Source of the DNA: Williamsia sp.
Lineage (GTDB): Bacteria; Bacteroidota; Bacteroidia; Chitinophagales; Chitinophagaceae
Assembly: GCA_015069695.1 (NCBI GenBank)
Contig: JADCRZ010000026.1
Coordinates: 1-64,000, forward strand
Length of the DNA stretch: 64,000 nt
Direction of reading: 5' to 3'
A program made the position numbers and the translations under genes. Shown piece by piece: positions 31,419-40,538 of this stretch. The notes below the pieces were generated by a model. It saw only the letters and a program-made list of their open reading frames with translations, ran no database searches and was not told the origin of the DNA. Within the stretch, counting starts at the first letter, position 1. Each line of letters starts with the position of its first letter.

Positions 31419-32174
31419 TCATTCGCTCTCTCCTAGAAATACAAGCTCAATAACCCTATTCAGATCATCCATTTTCTTTGCTCTCTCCGCTTCATTTCTA
31501 TTTAATTGAGGCTGATAATGCAGCCTGTGTTGAAACAATCTTAGAAAGTGTAATAGAAAGGAAGAAATACTGAATAAAATACTGATACCTATATTGACGG
31601 GCAATGAAAAGATTTTCATGTTCCATGATGATCTGCATATACATGCTGAAAGTATCAAAAGACCACAACAGATCAATAGCGTCATTACGGGTGATATCTG
31701 TTTTTGTTTTTTATTAAAACGAGGGAAGCTTTTAAAAAATACGAGCAGATTGAAAATGAACGAGAAATTGAAAATAAAGATGAAGAGATTTGTTGAATTG
31801 TCGCCCAGTAGTTCCTGATATCCTGATAGGATTAAAATTATCAAACAATAAATGCCAGTATACAAAAAATTGGCTTTGTTAATTTCGGATATGCGAAGTG
31901 CAATTTTAGCTCTCTCAATTAATGCTTTTCGAATTTTGTCATGTTCCCCAGCTATAGCTTGCATTCTCTTATCAAATAAATTGATAACACCGAATTTGGA
32001 GAGCACTTCAGAAGATTTCCAGCTTTCATTTATGGCTACCAACTCAGAAGGTTCTTCCAATTTCAACCGTAAAATATCATCTAAGATCAAACTGCGAAAA
32101 CCTTCGTACGTTGCGAAGCCTAAATTGAATACTCCCACTGTGGCATAGAAATCATTAAAGTTAGTTATTTGCAA
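31419..32174 (-). CDS. Hypothetical membrane protein, N-terminal soluble domain plus ~4 TM helices
   Basis: Hydrophobic segments FLYTGIYCLIILILSGY, LFIFIFNFSFIFNLLVFF, VMTLLICCGLLILSACI, NIGISILFSISSFLLHFL. Confidence 0.7.
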   Translation of the reverse strand: MQITNFNDFYATVGVFNLGFATYEGFRSLILDDILRLKLEEPSELVAINESWKSSEVLSKFGVINLFDKRMQAIAGEHDKIRKALIERAKIALRISEINKANFLYTGIYCLIILILSGYQELLGDNSTNLFIFIFNFSFIFNLLVFFKSFPRFNKKQKQISPVMTLLICCGLLILSACICRSSWNMKIFSLPVNIGISILFSISSFLLHFLRLFQHRLHYQPQLNRNEAERAKKMDDLNRVIELVFLGESE

Positions 32175-32186
32175 GCAGTAGAATGA

Positions 32187-32774
32187 TTAAGCGTGTACTG
32201 GAAATTCTTTTCGTTTACAGCCGAAAAACTTTGCATCAAAAGCTCCCTTTAATTTTGATGCAATTGGAGGTCTGTTAAAACTGCAGATTGCTTTACGTTC
32301 GTGAGTGATCTCCTCTATGGTTTCCATCCGATATGACAGCTCATCACCAACTATGAAGTAAACATCCTTTGTCATGACATCCTTAATATTAGATCGAAAA
32401 TCTTCACTTGCAATTCGTACATCAATATTTTTAGGATAATCATTTGAGAGCTCGCAGATTTGATCAAAGATTATTGAATCACACTCAGAATCATCCCTCA
32501 AAACTATGCTTACATGTTTACCAGCTTGTAAAAAGTTTCTGAGAGATCTTTCAAAGTTTTTATGGGTATCTGCTATATCACCTTTTAAAGAGTTTTCGTA
32601 AATCCTAACTTGGCTCTCGGCATTATCGATTATAGTAGCCATCACGATTGCTGCCTGTTCAGGATCTGTGTTGTTGAAGGTCAGCTCATTTCGATTTCTT
32701 GCAAGAGTTGAGACTGCATCGATGTAATCTTCAATAACTAAGTTAGGCATGTCTTTGAAACTCCCGTCTTCCAT
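32187..32774 (-). CDS. Hypothetical protein, possible HKD-less phospholipase D-like fold
   Basis: QVRIYENSLKGD...HKNFERSLRNFLQAGKHVSIVLRDD...DVYFIVGDELSYRME...AICSFNRPPIASKLKGAFDAKFFGC. Confidence 0.65.
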   Translation of the reverse strand: MEDGSFKDMPNLVIEDYIDAVSTLARNRNELTFNNTDPEQAAIVMATIIDNAESQVRIYENSLKGDIADTHKNFERSLRNFLQAGKHVSIVLRDDSECDSIIFDQICELSNDYPKNIDVRIASEDFRSNIKDVMTKDVYFIVGDELSYRMETIEEITHERKAICSFNRPPIASKLKGAFDAKFFGCKRKEFPVHA

Positions 32775-33080
32775 ATTTATTGTATTATAGCTATAGAAAT
32801 ATATGATGTAAATAAAGTTAGCTAAATTTTGTTAATTAGGGATTTTAGCATTTTCAAATAATTTTGTTCATATTCAAACGAACGTCTTCCTATGAACAAA
32901 ACCTCCGCTTTGAAAGAGCATTTTTAACTGTTTACTGTCTGTTTCTTCTGTGATTCCCCTGTCACGGGGCAAAATTCTGCGCTGCATTTCCCGGCAAATC
33001 TCGTTCAAACTGTTCAAAGGTAATCGTTCGTTTACCCTTGAACATTAGCATGGCCGTAAGCTCCCGAGAGTTATACGTCC

Positions 33081-33725
33081 ATGAAACCAGCAATCCCGTA
33101 TTACAGGGTTTCCACCGCCCGCCAGGGACAAAGCGGCTTGGGTCTGGAGGCCCAAAAGAAAGCAGTGCGTGACTTTGCCAAGGTAAACAGCCTTCGGCTT
33201 GTAAAAGAATTCACCGAGGTGGAATCCGGCAGTCGGAATAAAAGGCCGGTTTTGCAGCAAGCCATTGCGGCCTGCAAGGCGGATGAGGCCCTCCTTTTGA
33301 TTGCGAAGCTGGATCGCTTGGGCCGGAACGTGCTGTTCATCTCGACCTTGATGGAATCGAGGGTTGAGTTCGTGGCGGTGGATAATCCGTCAGCGAACAA
33401 GTTCATCGTGCATATCATGGCGGCATTTGCCGAACATGAACGGGACTTGATCAGCGCCAGGACGAAAGCCGCATTGAAAGCCGCAAAAAGCCGGGGCGTG
33501 GAATTGGGAGCGAATGGTAAGTACATCTTGTCGGAAAGAAACAGAGAGGCTTCAAAAGCCTTTGCCGAGAAGATGAAGCCCATCGTCGAGAGATTGCAAA
33601 AGGAGGGCTTTACGACTGTCAGGGAGATCACCGCCGAATTGAACCGGCGCAATGTTCCGACCTATCACGAACAGGGCCGGAGATGGCACCTGGCCACCGT
33701 ACACAAAATTCTGAAATCGGTTTGA
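33081..33725 (+). CDS. Serine recombinase (resolvase/invertase family)
   Basis: IPYYRVSTARQGQSGLGLEAQKKAV; LLIAKLDRLGRN; AFAEHERDLISARTKAAL. Confidence 0.92.
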   Translation: MKPAIPYYRVSTARQGQSGLGLEAQKKAVRDFAKVNSLRLVKEFTEVESGSRNKRPVLQQAIAACKADEALLLIAKLDRLGRNVLFISTLMESRVEFVAVDNPSANKFIVHIMAAFAEHERDLISARTKAALKAAKSRGVELGANGKYILSERNREASKAFAEKMKPIVERLQKEGFTTVREITAELNRRNVPTYHEQGRRWHLATVHKILKSV

Positions 33726-33754
33726 CCTGAAGGGTCGAACCAAAACGAAAATCT

Positions 33755-35038
33755 ATGAAACCTATTACCTTCGGCGCCGCTTTACTGTGTGCTGCCTTCT
33801 TCAGCTTGATCTCCTGCTCCAAATCCGACACGACTCCCCAGCCCGTCAACCCAATCGATACGGTCACGACACCGCCGACGGCGACAAAGTATTCCTACAC
33901 TTACGATTCCTCTTTCAAAAGCACCGGCAGCTTCGCCACGATGGGGGCTGTGCAGCCGGACGGGAAGATCATCATCGCCAATACCACGCAAGTGGCCCGC
34001 CTGAACCAGGACGGCACGCTGGATAACGGCTTTGCAACGGGCAATGCCGCCGGCGGCGAGTTTCACAGCCTTGCTTTGCAGAAAGACGGCAAGGTGCTGC
34101 TGGGCGGAAGCTTCACCTCTTTCAACGGCCAAGGCAAAGCTTATTACATCCGCCTCAATGCCAATGGCTCGGTCGATAATGGCTTTACCGTCCTGCCTTT
34201 GACGTCCGTCAGTGCGCAGCCCAAGATCGACATCAGGAGCATTGCCATTCAATCTGACAGTAAGATCCTCCTGGGCGGGAACTTCTATTATATCGTCTCC
34301 GACGTGAACGGCGCGACCTCGGGGCCAAGGCAGATCGTCCGGTTGAGCGAAAACGGCGCATACGATCCCACCTTCAAGCATAACGTCACGGCAAGTTCCG
34401 TGAACTGCCTGCGTATCCTGGCCGATGGCAAGATGCTGGTGACGGGGCAGTCGGTCAGCGTCGAGTTTTACCCCACGCCTGCCACTTACGACAACCGCAA
34501 CATTGTCGTCAAGCTGAATGCCGACGGGTCGGTCGATCCATCGTTCAAGTGGCCGACCACGACTTTTGCCATGCGCAGCCCCTATACGTATTTGAAGGCT
34601 TACGGGCAAACGATTACCGTCCTGGACGATGGCAAGATTCTGCTCGGCGGCAGGTTCGAAACGACGAGCACGGTCACTGCCGACGATTATGGCGGCATGG
34701 TTCGGCTGAAAGCCGATGGCAGCATCGACAATACGATGCCCAAGAGGGGCTTCACAGGCGTCGTATCGGCCCTGTGCCTGGCGAGCGACAGGCTCGTGGT
34801 AGGTTCCATGCACGATCCCGAAAAGACCTATACGGATGCCAACATCGCCATCAACCAGTTCAATAAAGACGGCACCGATAATGCGACGTTCACCGTGAAC
34901 AATTTCACCAACTACGGCGACGTCTATCTCGTCCTGGAAGATGCGAGCAAAAACCTGCTCATCTTTGGCAAGCTGTACGATAAGATCGTCACTTCCACCT
35001 ATACGTTTCACGGCGTCGTTCGACTGAAAAGACTTTAA
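33755..35038 (+). CDS. Lipoprotein with delta-60 repeats
   Basis: Lipobox FFSLISCSKS; repeated 'QxDGKILLGGxF...RLNxDGSVDxxF' units. Confidence 0.85.
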   Translation: MKPITFGAALLCAAFFSLISCSKSDTTPQPVNPIDTVTTPPTATKYSYTYDSSFKSTGSFATMGAVQPDGKIIIANTTQVARLNQDGTLDNGFATGNAAGGEFHSLALQKDGKVLLGGSFTSFNGQGKAYYIRLNANGSVDNGFTVLPLTSVSAQPKIDIRSIAIQSDSKILLGGNFYYIVSDVNGATSGPRQIVRLSENGAYDPTFKHNVTASSVNCLRILADGKMLVTGQSVSVEFYPTPATYDNRNIVVKLNADGSVDPSFKWPTTTFAMRSPYTYLKAYGQTITVLDDGKILLGGRFETTSTVTADDYGGMVRLKADGSIDNTMPKRGFTGVVSALCLASDRLVVGSMHDPEKTYTDANIAINQFNKDGTDNATFTVNNFTNYGDVYLVLEDASKNLLIFGKLYDKIVTSTYTFHGVVRLKRL

Positions 35039-35087
35039 GCGATCAAAGCTTCCAAAGCGATCCTTCTAACCTTTTAATATTTTTACA

Positions 35088-35738
35088 ATGCAGACATCAT
35101 CGACCCAGGTCAAAGCCGATTACAGCTTCAACGTCGAAAAAACCGGCTCGACCTATACCGTCACTTACAAGCGGGCCAAATACGGGATCGGCATTTTGTT
35201 TTCGCTGCTTTTCCCCGCCATGCTCGTTTCTTTCTTCATCGTCATGGCGATGCATGGAAGCCTGCAAGGCTGGATCGTCCTGACCATCGTGATGCTTGCC
35301 GGAACGTTCCTGTTGCTCAACTTGCTGCGGAAAGACGGTCGTTTCTCCATCGCCGAGAAAGCGCTGATCGTCGGGGAAAGGGAGTTCGACAAGGCGCATG
35401 TCAAAAACTTCTTCATCAAAGCGCCCGGCGGCTATGAGCAGACGGCCGAGACGACCAGGACTTCAGGCGGCGGTTTTATCTATGGCGGCAACAGAGTATC
35501 GCGGATCGGGACGGGCGCAGCTTCAGCTACCACCGGCGTCATTGGCGGGATCGCCCAGGCCGGGGGACTGATGATGCGCAGCAGCCGCAAGGGCATTCAA
35601 AAGGCGCATGGCAAGATCAACTATTCCGTAGGGTTCATGTATGGCGAGAAAGAAGTAAGGCTGGCAACGGGCCTCAGCGAGCAGACCGCCGAGATCATGC
35701 TCGACAAGGTGATTGACCTGTCCAGCCCGGTTGTGTAA
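35088..35738 (+). CDS. Hypothetical membrane-anchored protein
   Basis: 216 aa, two adjacent TM helices then Gly-rich segment. Confidence 0.65.
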   Translation: MQTSSTQVKADYSFNVEKTGSTYTVTYKRAKYGIGILFSLLFPAMLVSFFIVMAMHGSLQGWIVLTIVMLAGTFLLLNLLRKDGRFSIAEKALIVGEREFDKAHVKNFFIKAPGGYEQTAETTRTSGGGFIYGGNRVSRIGTGAASATTGVIGGIAQAGGLMMRSSRKGIQKAHGKINYSVGFMYGEKEVRLATGLSEQTAEIMLDKVIDLSSPVV

Positions 35739-35816
35739 AGTAAGCTTTCAACGATAAACAATCGTGCACTGTTCGTCGGTAAAATTGCTGTAATTTTATT
35801 GACGAACATTTTTTTT

Positions 35817-36086
35817 ATGCAAGTGATTTGCATTGAGGAAGCCGCCTTTTACGAACTGGTCGAGCAAGTCGTTGCGCGGCTCAAGGAAAAGCAGGGCAAA
35901 GAACAGGAAAACTGGATTCCCGACAAGCAGGCCATGCAGCTCCTGAATATCACCTCAAAAACGACACTGCAGAAGTTGCGCGACGAGGGGAAAATCCGCT
36001 TTTCGCAGCCGCAGAAGAAGATCATTTTGTATGACCGGCAATCCATCCTGGATTACCTTGAAAAGAATGCCCGAAAAACTTTTTAG
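35817..36086 (+). CDS. Helix-turn-helix domain protein (Bacteroidota mobile-element type)
   Basis: MQVICIEEAAFYELVEQVVARLKEK...WIPDKQAMQLLNITSKTTLQKLRDEGKIRFSQPQKKIILYDRQSILDYLEKNA. Confidence 0.78.
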   Translation: MQVICIEEAAFYELVEQVVARLKEKQGKEQENWIPDKQAMQLLNITSKTTLQKLRDEGKIRFSQPQKKIILYDRQSILDYLEKNARKTF

Positions 36087-36088
36087 TC

Positions 36089-36379
36089 ATGGAAGATATC
36101 GAACCCGTCGATCCCGAATACCTGAAAGGATTCAATGAAGGCTACATCATAAAGCAGCATATGCCCGATCTGGCTGACAAGCTGGCCAGTTCCGTCGGCG
36201 ATTCCCTGCGCAGCCAGGGTTTCAAGGACGGGCGCAATGAGGTTCTCCGCGAACGTGAAAGGGAACGTTACCCGAAATGGTTGAGAAGCGACCGCCTTTC
36301 TTCGCTTGAAGACAAAGAGTTGCGTTCCAAGGATCGGGATAAGGACAAAGAAGATATCGAACCCGAACGGGATAGATAA
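36089..36379 (+). CDS. Small highly charged hypothetical protein
   Basis: 96 aa; directly follows the HTH gene; D/E/R/K-rich tail. Confidence 0.55.
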   Translation: MEDIEPVDPEYLKGFNEGYIIKQHMPDLADKLASSVGDSLRSQGFKDGRNEVLRERERERYPKWLRSDRLSSLEDKELRSKDRDKDKEDIEPERDR

Positions 36380-36435
36380 GGCAAGTCCTTTGCCTAATGA
36401 CCTTGGTATTAAAATCCAAACTGCATACAGCTTTG

Positions 36436-37560
36436 CTAAGCCGGTTGATTGTGATCGTTGAAGGTGTTTTTCAAGTCCTGCATATTCGCGATGATAGGCG
36501 TTGTGGTAGGAATGTACGACCTGTTTTCGAAAGCCTTGAAATAGTCTTTCATTATCTGCTGCTTTTCTTCGGCAAGATCGCTGTCATCGGGATTCTTCGT
36601 TGCGACGACGAGAATGGCTAGCGCCCCTTCGTCCCTGTTGCTGATGCCACTGATGACGCCCGTCAACGTGTCGAATTTTCTGCCTGCAGCGGGTATGTTC
36701 AAAATGAGAAAGATGGAACTCGCCTTTTCTTTGCCCGGCCCCACGGCGGATATGAAAACGGCGCGGGTGACCGGGCTGAAATACCCCGTTCCTTGCCATT
36801 CCTGCGGAATGCCTTCATCGACTTCATGAAAATATCTTACGGTCAGATTGGCATCGTCGTTACCGGCAAGGATCAATTCGTCTTTCGTCAAAGGCCGTAT
36901 TTTGATCGGGTCTGCCTGATACCATACGGCGTATTTGCCTTTGATGTTTCGGTCTGTTTGGGATGATGGTGCGTCCACTTCATCGTCCCTGATGGATAAT
37001 TGTTGCTTGATAGGCAGATCGGCTTTAGCGTCAAACTTGATGTGATCTTCCAACGTTGTCTTGGGCAGATATTTGTTGAAAAACTGCTGCGCCAATTCTT
37101 CCGTTCTTGTTTTCAGTGGAATTCTGTTATCGGTTGTGTCGGAGCTATTAAAGCCTAAATATTCCAATGCACAGCAAAAAGAAAAATCATCGATCTTGCC
37201 CCATACGCTATTTTCCGGGTTTAAAGCCAGCTTTTTCCTATAGAAGAAACGTTCATCGGTAATGCTTGCTTTTTTTAGTATCTTCTCGATGACAACGTAC
37301 CTGCCTTCATCATCCGTTTGCTTCCACAACAATTGAGAATATTTCTTTGGCTTGATTTCACCACGAAACTCCCGTTCGTAAAAACTATCCCACAGGACTT
37401 CATAGAAAATTTGGTAAGTTGTGCATCTTACTTGCATCGCATTTGGCTTTGGACTCAATTTATCGAAATGTCCGAAATGTCCAAAATGTCTTTTCCATCC
37501 TTTAGACCGCCAGGTCTGATTACGACTTATCCGCCTTGCCTGTATAAAACAGATCGGCAC
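36436..37560 (-). CDS. Hypothetical protein (start may be the internal Met in MQVRCTTYQIFYEVLW)
   Basis: Long ORF with protein-like composition; no family recognised. Confidence 0.65.
   Translation of the reverse strand: MPICFIQARRISRNQTWRSKGWKRHFGHFGHFDKLSPKPNAMQVRCTTYQIFYEVLWDSFYEREFRGEIKPKKYSQLLWKQTDDEGRYVVIEKILKKASITDERFFYRKKLALNPENSVWGKIDDFSFCCALEYLGFNSSDTTDNRIPLKTRTEELAQQFFNKYLPKTTLEDHIKFDAKADLPIKQQLSIRDDEVDAPSSQTDRNIKGKYAVWYQADPIKIRPLTKDELILAGNDDANLTVRYFHEVDEGIPQEWQGTGYFSPVTRAVFISAVGPGKEKASSIFLILNIPAAGRKFDTLTGVISGISNRDEGALAILVVATKNPDDSDLAEEKQQIMKDYFKAFENRSYIPTTTPIIANMQDLKNTFNDHNQPA
37465..37491. repeat. Three tandem 9-bp units (GAAATGTCC GAAATGTCC AAAATGTCT)
   Basis: Direct reading. 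Confidence 0.5.
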
Positions 37561-37578
37561 GCCAGGAAAGAAACCTGA

Positions 37579-37923
37579 TTACGTTTGCTGCGGGTTATTT
37601 AACTCGGATTTGTTTTGAGCTTGTTGATCATGAAGCTGCGATTTGAGCGTATCGAAAAGTACGGATTTTTCATCGCGATATTTTTTCAGATCACGCCGTA
37701 CGGCATAGTCGGAATTCGCTGTATAAGGAGACTGGCCGGGTTTGCGGGGTTTGAACAAAATAAGCTCGACTTCCGTGAGGAAATCCTTGAGAGCGTCTGT
37801 ATAGCCCTTGGCTCTTTCGTCTCCATATTCGGCACGATATCGCTCCTGATTTTGGGCAGAAAGGATTTCGATCCGGGTGGAAATAGGTTTTCCTTCTTTA
37901 TCGTAATCATTGAATTCGGGCAT
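37579..37923 (-). CDS. Hypothetical protein
   Basis: 114 aa charged ORF in same orientation as the preceding gene. Confidence 0.5.
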   Translation of the reverse strand: MPEFNDYDKEGKPISTRIEILSAQNQERYRAEYGDERAKGYTDALKDFLTEVELILFKPRKPGQSPYTANSDYAVRRDLKKYRDEKSVLFDTLKSQLHDQQAQNKSELNNPQQT

Positions 37924-37983
37924 GAAATGTCTCCTCTATGACAATAGGGTAGCGATTGAAAGCGCGCTTGTCAACAAAAGTTT

Positions 37984-39540
37984 ATGTCATCGAAACTTAT
38001 CTATTCACTCAAAAACTGTTTTATGGAGCAATTTGATCTCGACACGGTATTGATTGAGTTTGCTGCCAAAACCGGCAGTTCGAACTGGACGATCCGCGAT
38101 GCGGTAGAGGGTTTGGGAATTTTTGGCGGCATAGGGTCGGGAAAGTCGAGCGGGTCTGCGCGGATGGTCGCCCTCAAGTTTCTGTCGAACGGCTTTGGCG
38201 GGCTGGTCTTGACGGCCAAGGCGGATGAAAAAGACACGTGGCTGGAATACTGCCGCCTGACGGGCAGGCTGGATGACTTGGTCGTCATCGAATCGGGCGG
38301 CCAAAACTTTTTCAACTTTCTCGAGTATGAATCTTCGCATAAAAGCGACGGCACGACGCTCACGGGCAACCTGGTGCAAGTCCTCAAGACTGTCATCAAG
38401 GCCGGAGAAGAGAAGGACGGCAGCAAGGAAGATGACGCCTTTTGGGAGACGGCGCTCGATCTTCTGATCTTCAATGTCATCGACTTGTGCATGCTGGCCT
38501 ATGGCAAGGTTTCCATCCAGGAAATCTTCGATATCGTCACGACGGCGCCCAAGAAAAAGGAAGCCGGAACTTTAAAAAACACGGAAGAAGAGGAAAAAAG
38601 AAACGCCTTCAGCATCGCCATGCAGAAGGCACAAAAGAAAGTGCTCGAGCAAATCGAGGATTGGAAAGAAACGCTCGATATGAAAGAGCTGTGGTTCCTG
38701 GAAGATAAGCACCTCCTGGAGCAGGCATTATTGGACGCTGTTCCCGATGCAAGGAAACTAAGTTTTATCGACCAGTTCTTTATCGAAAATTACCGCAGCG
38801 TTGGGGAAAAAACCCGGGCGATCATCGAGTTTTCTTTTACCGGCTTTCTCTTTCGCCTGATGCAGGAGCCTTTCTATTCGTTGTTCTGCCGCAACAAGTC
38901 GACCGTCACGCCGGACGACTGCCTGGAAGGCAAGATCATCCTGCTCAACCTGCCGGTCAAGAAATATCACAAGGTGGGCCGCGATATCCAGGTGATGTTC
39001 AAATATTTGTTTCAGCGCTCGATGGAAAAGCGTGACGTCAAGCTCAACGGCCGTCCGGTGTTTCTGTTCGCCGATGAAGCCCAACACTTCCTGCATGAAT
39101 ACGACAGCGAATACCAGGCGACAGCGAGATCGAGCAGAATTGCGACCGTTTATATTTCACAGAACCTATCAAACTACCATGCCAACATGGGCGGCAACAA
39201 GTCGGAATTCCGGGTGAAGAGCCTAACTGGAACTTTCGGATGGAAGGTATTTCATTCAAACGCCGATTTTGACACGAACAAATATGCATCCGATCTCATC
39301 GGTGAAGCTTATGTCGAGGATTACACCAATACGATCACTTCCGGTGAAAGGTTTTCATCATCCAGGGGCACGGCGTACAAACTCGAAAAAATGGTCAGGC
39401 CGGAGGAATTCTTTTCCTTGAGAACCGGCGGGCCGCTCAATCAGTTCCTGGTCGACGGGTATATCCACCGGCAGGGACAATCTTTTCAAAACGGGGTGAA
39501 TTTCCAAAAAGTCGTTTTCAATCAAAATTTCAATCCATAA
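37984..39540 (+). CDS. Conjugative coupling-type ATPase (TraD/TraG/TrwB-like)
   Basis: Walker A GGIGSGKSSGSAR; GRPVFLFADEAQHFL; SSRIATVYISQNLSNY. Confidence 0.85.
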   Translation: MSSKLIYSLKNCFMEQFDLDTVLIEFAAKTGSSNWTIRDAVEGLGIFGGIGSGKSSGSARMVALKFLSNGFGGLVLTAKADEKDTWLEYCRLTGRLDDLVVIESGGQNFFNFLEYESSHKSDGTTLTGNLVQVLKTVIKAGEEKDGSKEDDAFWETALDLLIFNVIDLCMLAYGKVSIQEIFDIVTTAPKKKEAGTLKNTEEEEKRNAFSIAMQKAQKKVLEQIEDWKETLDMKELWFLEDKHLLEQALLDAVPDARKLSFIDQFFIENYRSVGEKTRAIIEFSFTGFLFRLMQEPFYSLFCRNKSTVTPDDCLEGKIILLNLPVKKYHKVGRDIQVMFKYLFQRSMEKRDVKLNGRPVFLFADEAQHFLHEYDSEYQATARSSRIATVYISQNLSNYHANMGGNKSEFRVKSLTGTFGWKVFHSNADFDTNKYASDLIGEAYVEDYTNTITSGERFSSSRGTAYKLEKMVRPEEFFSLRTGGPLNQFLVDGYIHRQGQSFQNGVNFQKVVFNQNFNP

Positions 39541-39555
39541 TCAAAAACGTTCATC

Positions 39556-40335
39556 ATGAAAAAGAACCTGTATTACGTGTCACTCTATGGCAGAGACAAT
39601 TTCTTCAAGAAAATCTTTTACCGGTTATTTTTGGGCTTGTCCTCCTATCCCAGGCTGCTATTGGAAGTCTTTATCCGCAAAAACTTCGGCGAGCGGTACT
39701 TTAACCTGGGATCGGTATTCGGCACGGCGGTCGTCTTTGCCCTTCTGCCGAGATTCGTTTTCAGCATTGCGAATTTTAGCAACTACCGCGTCCGAACCGG
39801 CGACTTCTGGAAAGATTATGCCTTGTGGTACCTCTTCCTCCTGGCCTTTCTGGTCGTCAGTTGCAAGCGCTGGGCCGAAAACCGCAGGAACCCGTCCGTG
39901 TTCGATTTCCAGCGTTTCAGCATGCATTCGGGGGAAATCAACCGGCTTTTCTATCGCCTGCCCTTCCTGGACAAGAAACCGGATGTGCGCACCGTGGAAA
40001 CCGTTTTAGAACCGACATTGTTCCTTTTTGCCGGTATTCTGCTCTGCCTGTTCGGGCAATGGGCCGGGTTTTTCCTGATCATCTGCAGCGCATTCTATTC
40101 TTTCAGTTACATGGCGATGTACGACGAGGGGGACGCTTTCGTGATGGATCTGATCGACCAGCTCATTCTCAACCAGCAGATGGAAAAAAACTTCGTCGAG
40201 GATGACGGCGACCCCGACGACCGGCACAACGACTTCCATTACATCAAAAGACCGCGCAGTAAAGAGCATCGCGCACAACTCCTTAGCGCCATCCTGCAGG
40301 ACGAAAAAGATGCCGATGAAACAGTGGCTCGTTAA
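39556..40335 (+). CDS. Hypothetical membrane protein in the mobilization cluster
   Basis: 259 aa, ~4 hydrophobic segments, between coupling ATPase and relaxase. Confidence 0.65.
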   Translation: MKKNLYYVSLYGRDNFFKKIFYRLFLGLSSYPRLLLEVFIRKNFGERYFNLGSVFGTAVVFALLPRFVFSIANFSNYRVRTGDFWKDYALWYLFLLAFLVVSCKRWAENRRNPSVFDFQRFSMHSGEINRLFYRLPFLDKKPDVRTVETVLEPTLFLFAGILLCLFGQWAGFFLIICSAFYSFSYMAMYDEGDAFVMDLIDQLILNQQMEKNFVEDDGDPDDRHNDFHYIKRPRSKEHRAQLLSAILQDEKDADETVAR

Positions 40336-40538
40336 CCTCCTTAGCAATGCTAAGGGAAAAGGTCTGACAAAAACAAAAGAAGAAAAATTGCACCGGCGTT
40401 TTACAGATGTGTCGGGTTGTGCGCCTTTGTCCCTTAGCACTGCTTTTCGTGGTGATTGATGATTAACCCGGGTTGATTGTCCGCCAAAGCAGGCGATTGC
40501 CTCACCCGGGTATTGCCAACCGTTATAAGCTTCCTCCC
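40336..40538. promoter_or_regulatory. Candidate oriT / relaxosome binding region
   Basis: Non-coding, immediately upstream of MobF relaxase; CCTTAGCAATGCTAAGG and AACCCGGGTT palindromes plus partial repeats CCCTTAGCACTG and CACCCGGGTATTG. Confidence 0.4.

Noticed and set aside
33782-35011. 409 aa minus-strand ORF
   Set aside because: Antisense shadow of the delta-60 lipoprotein gene
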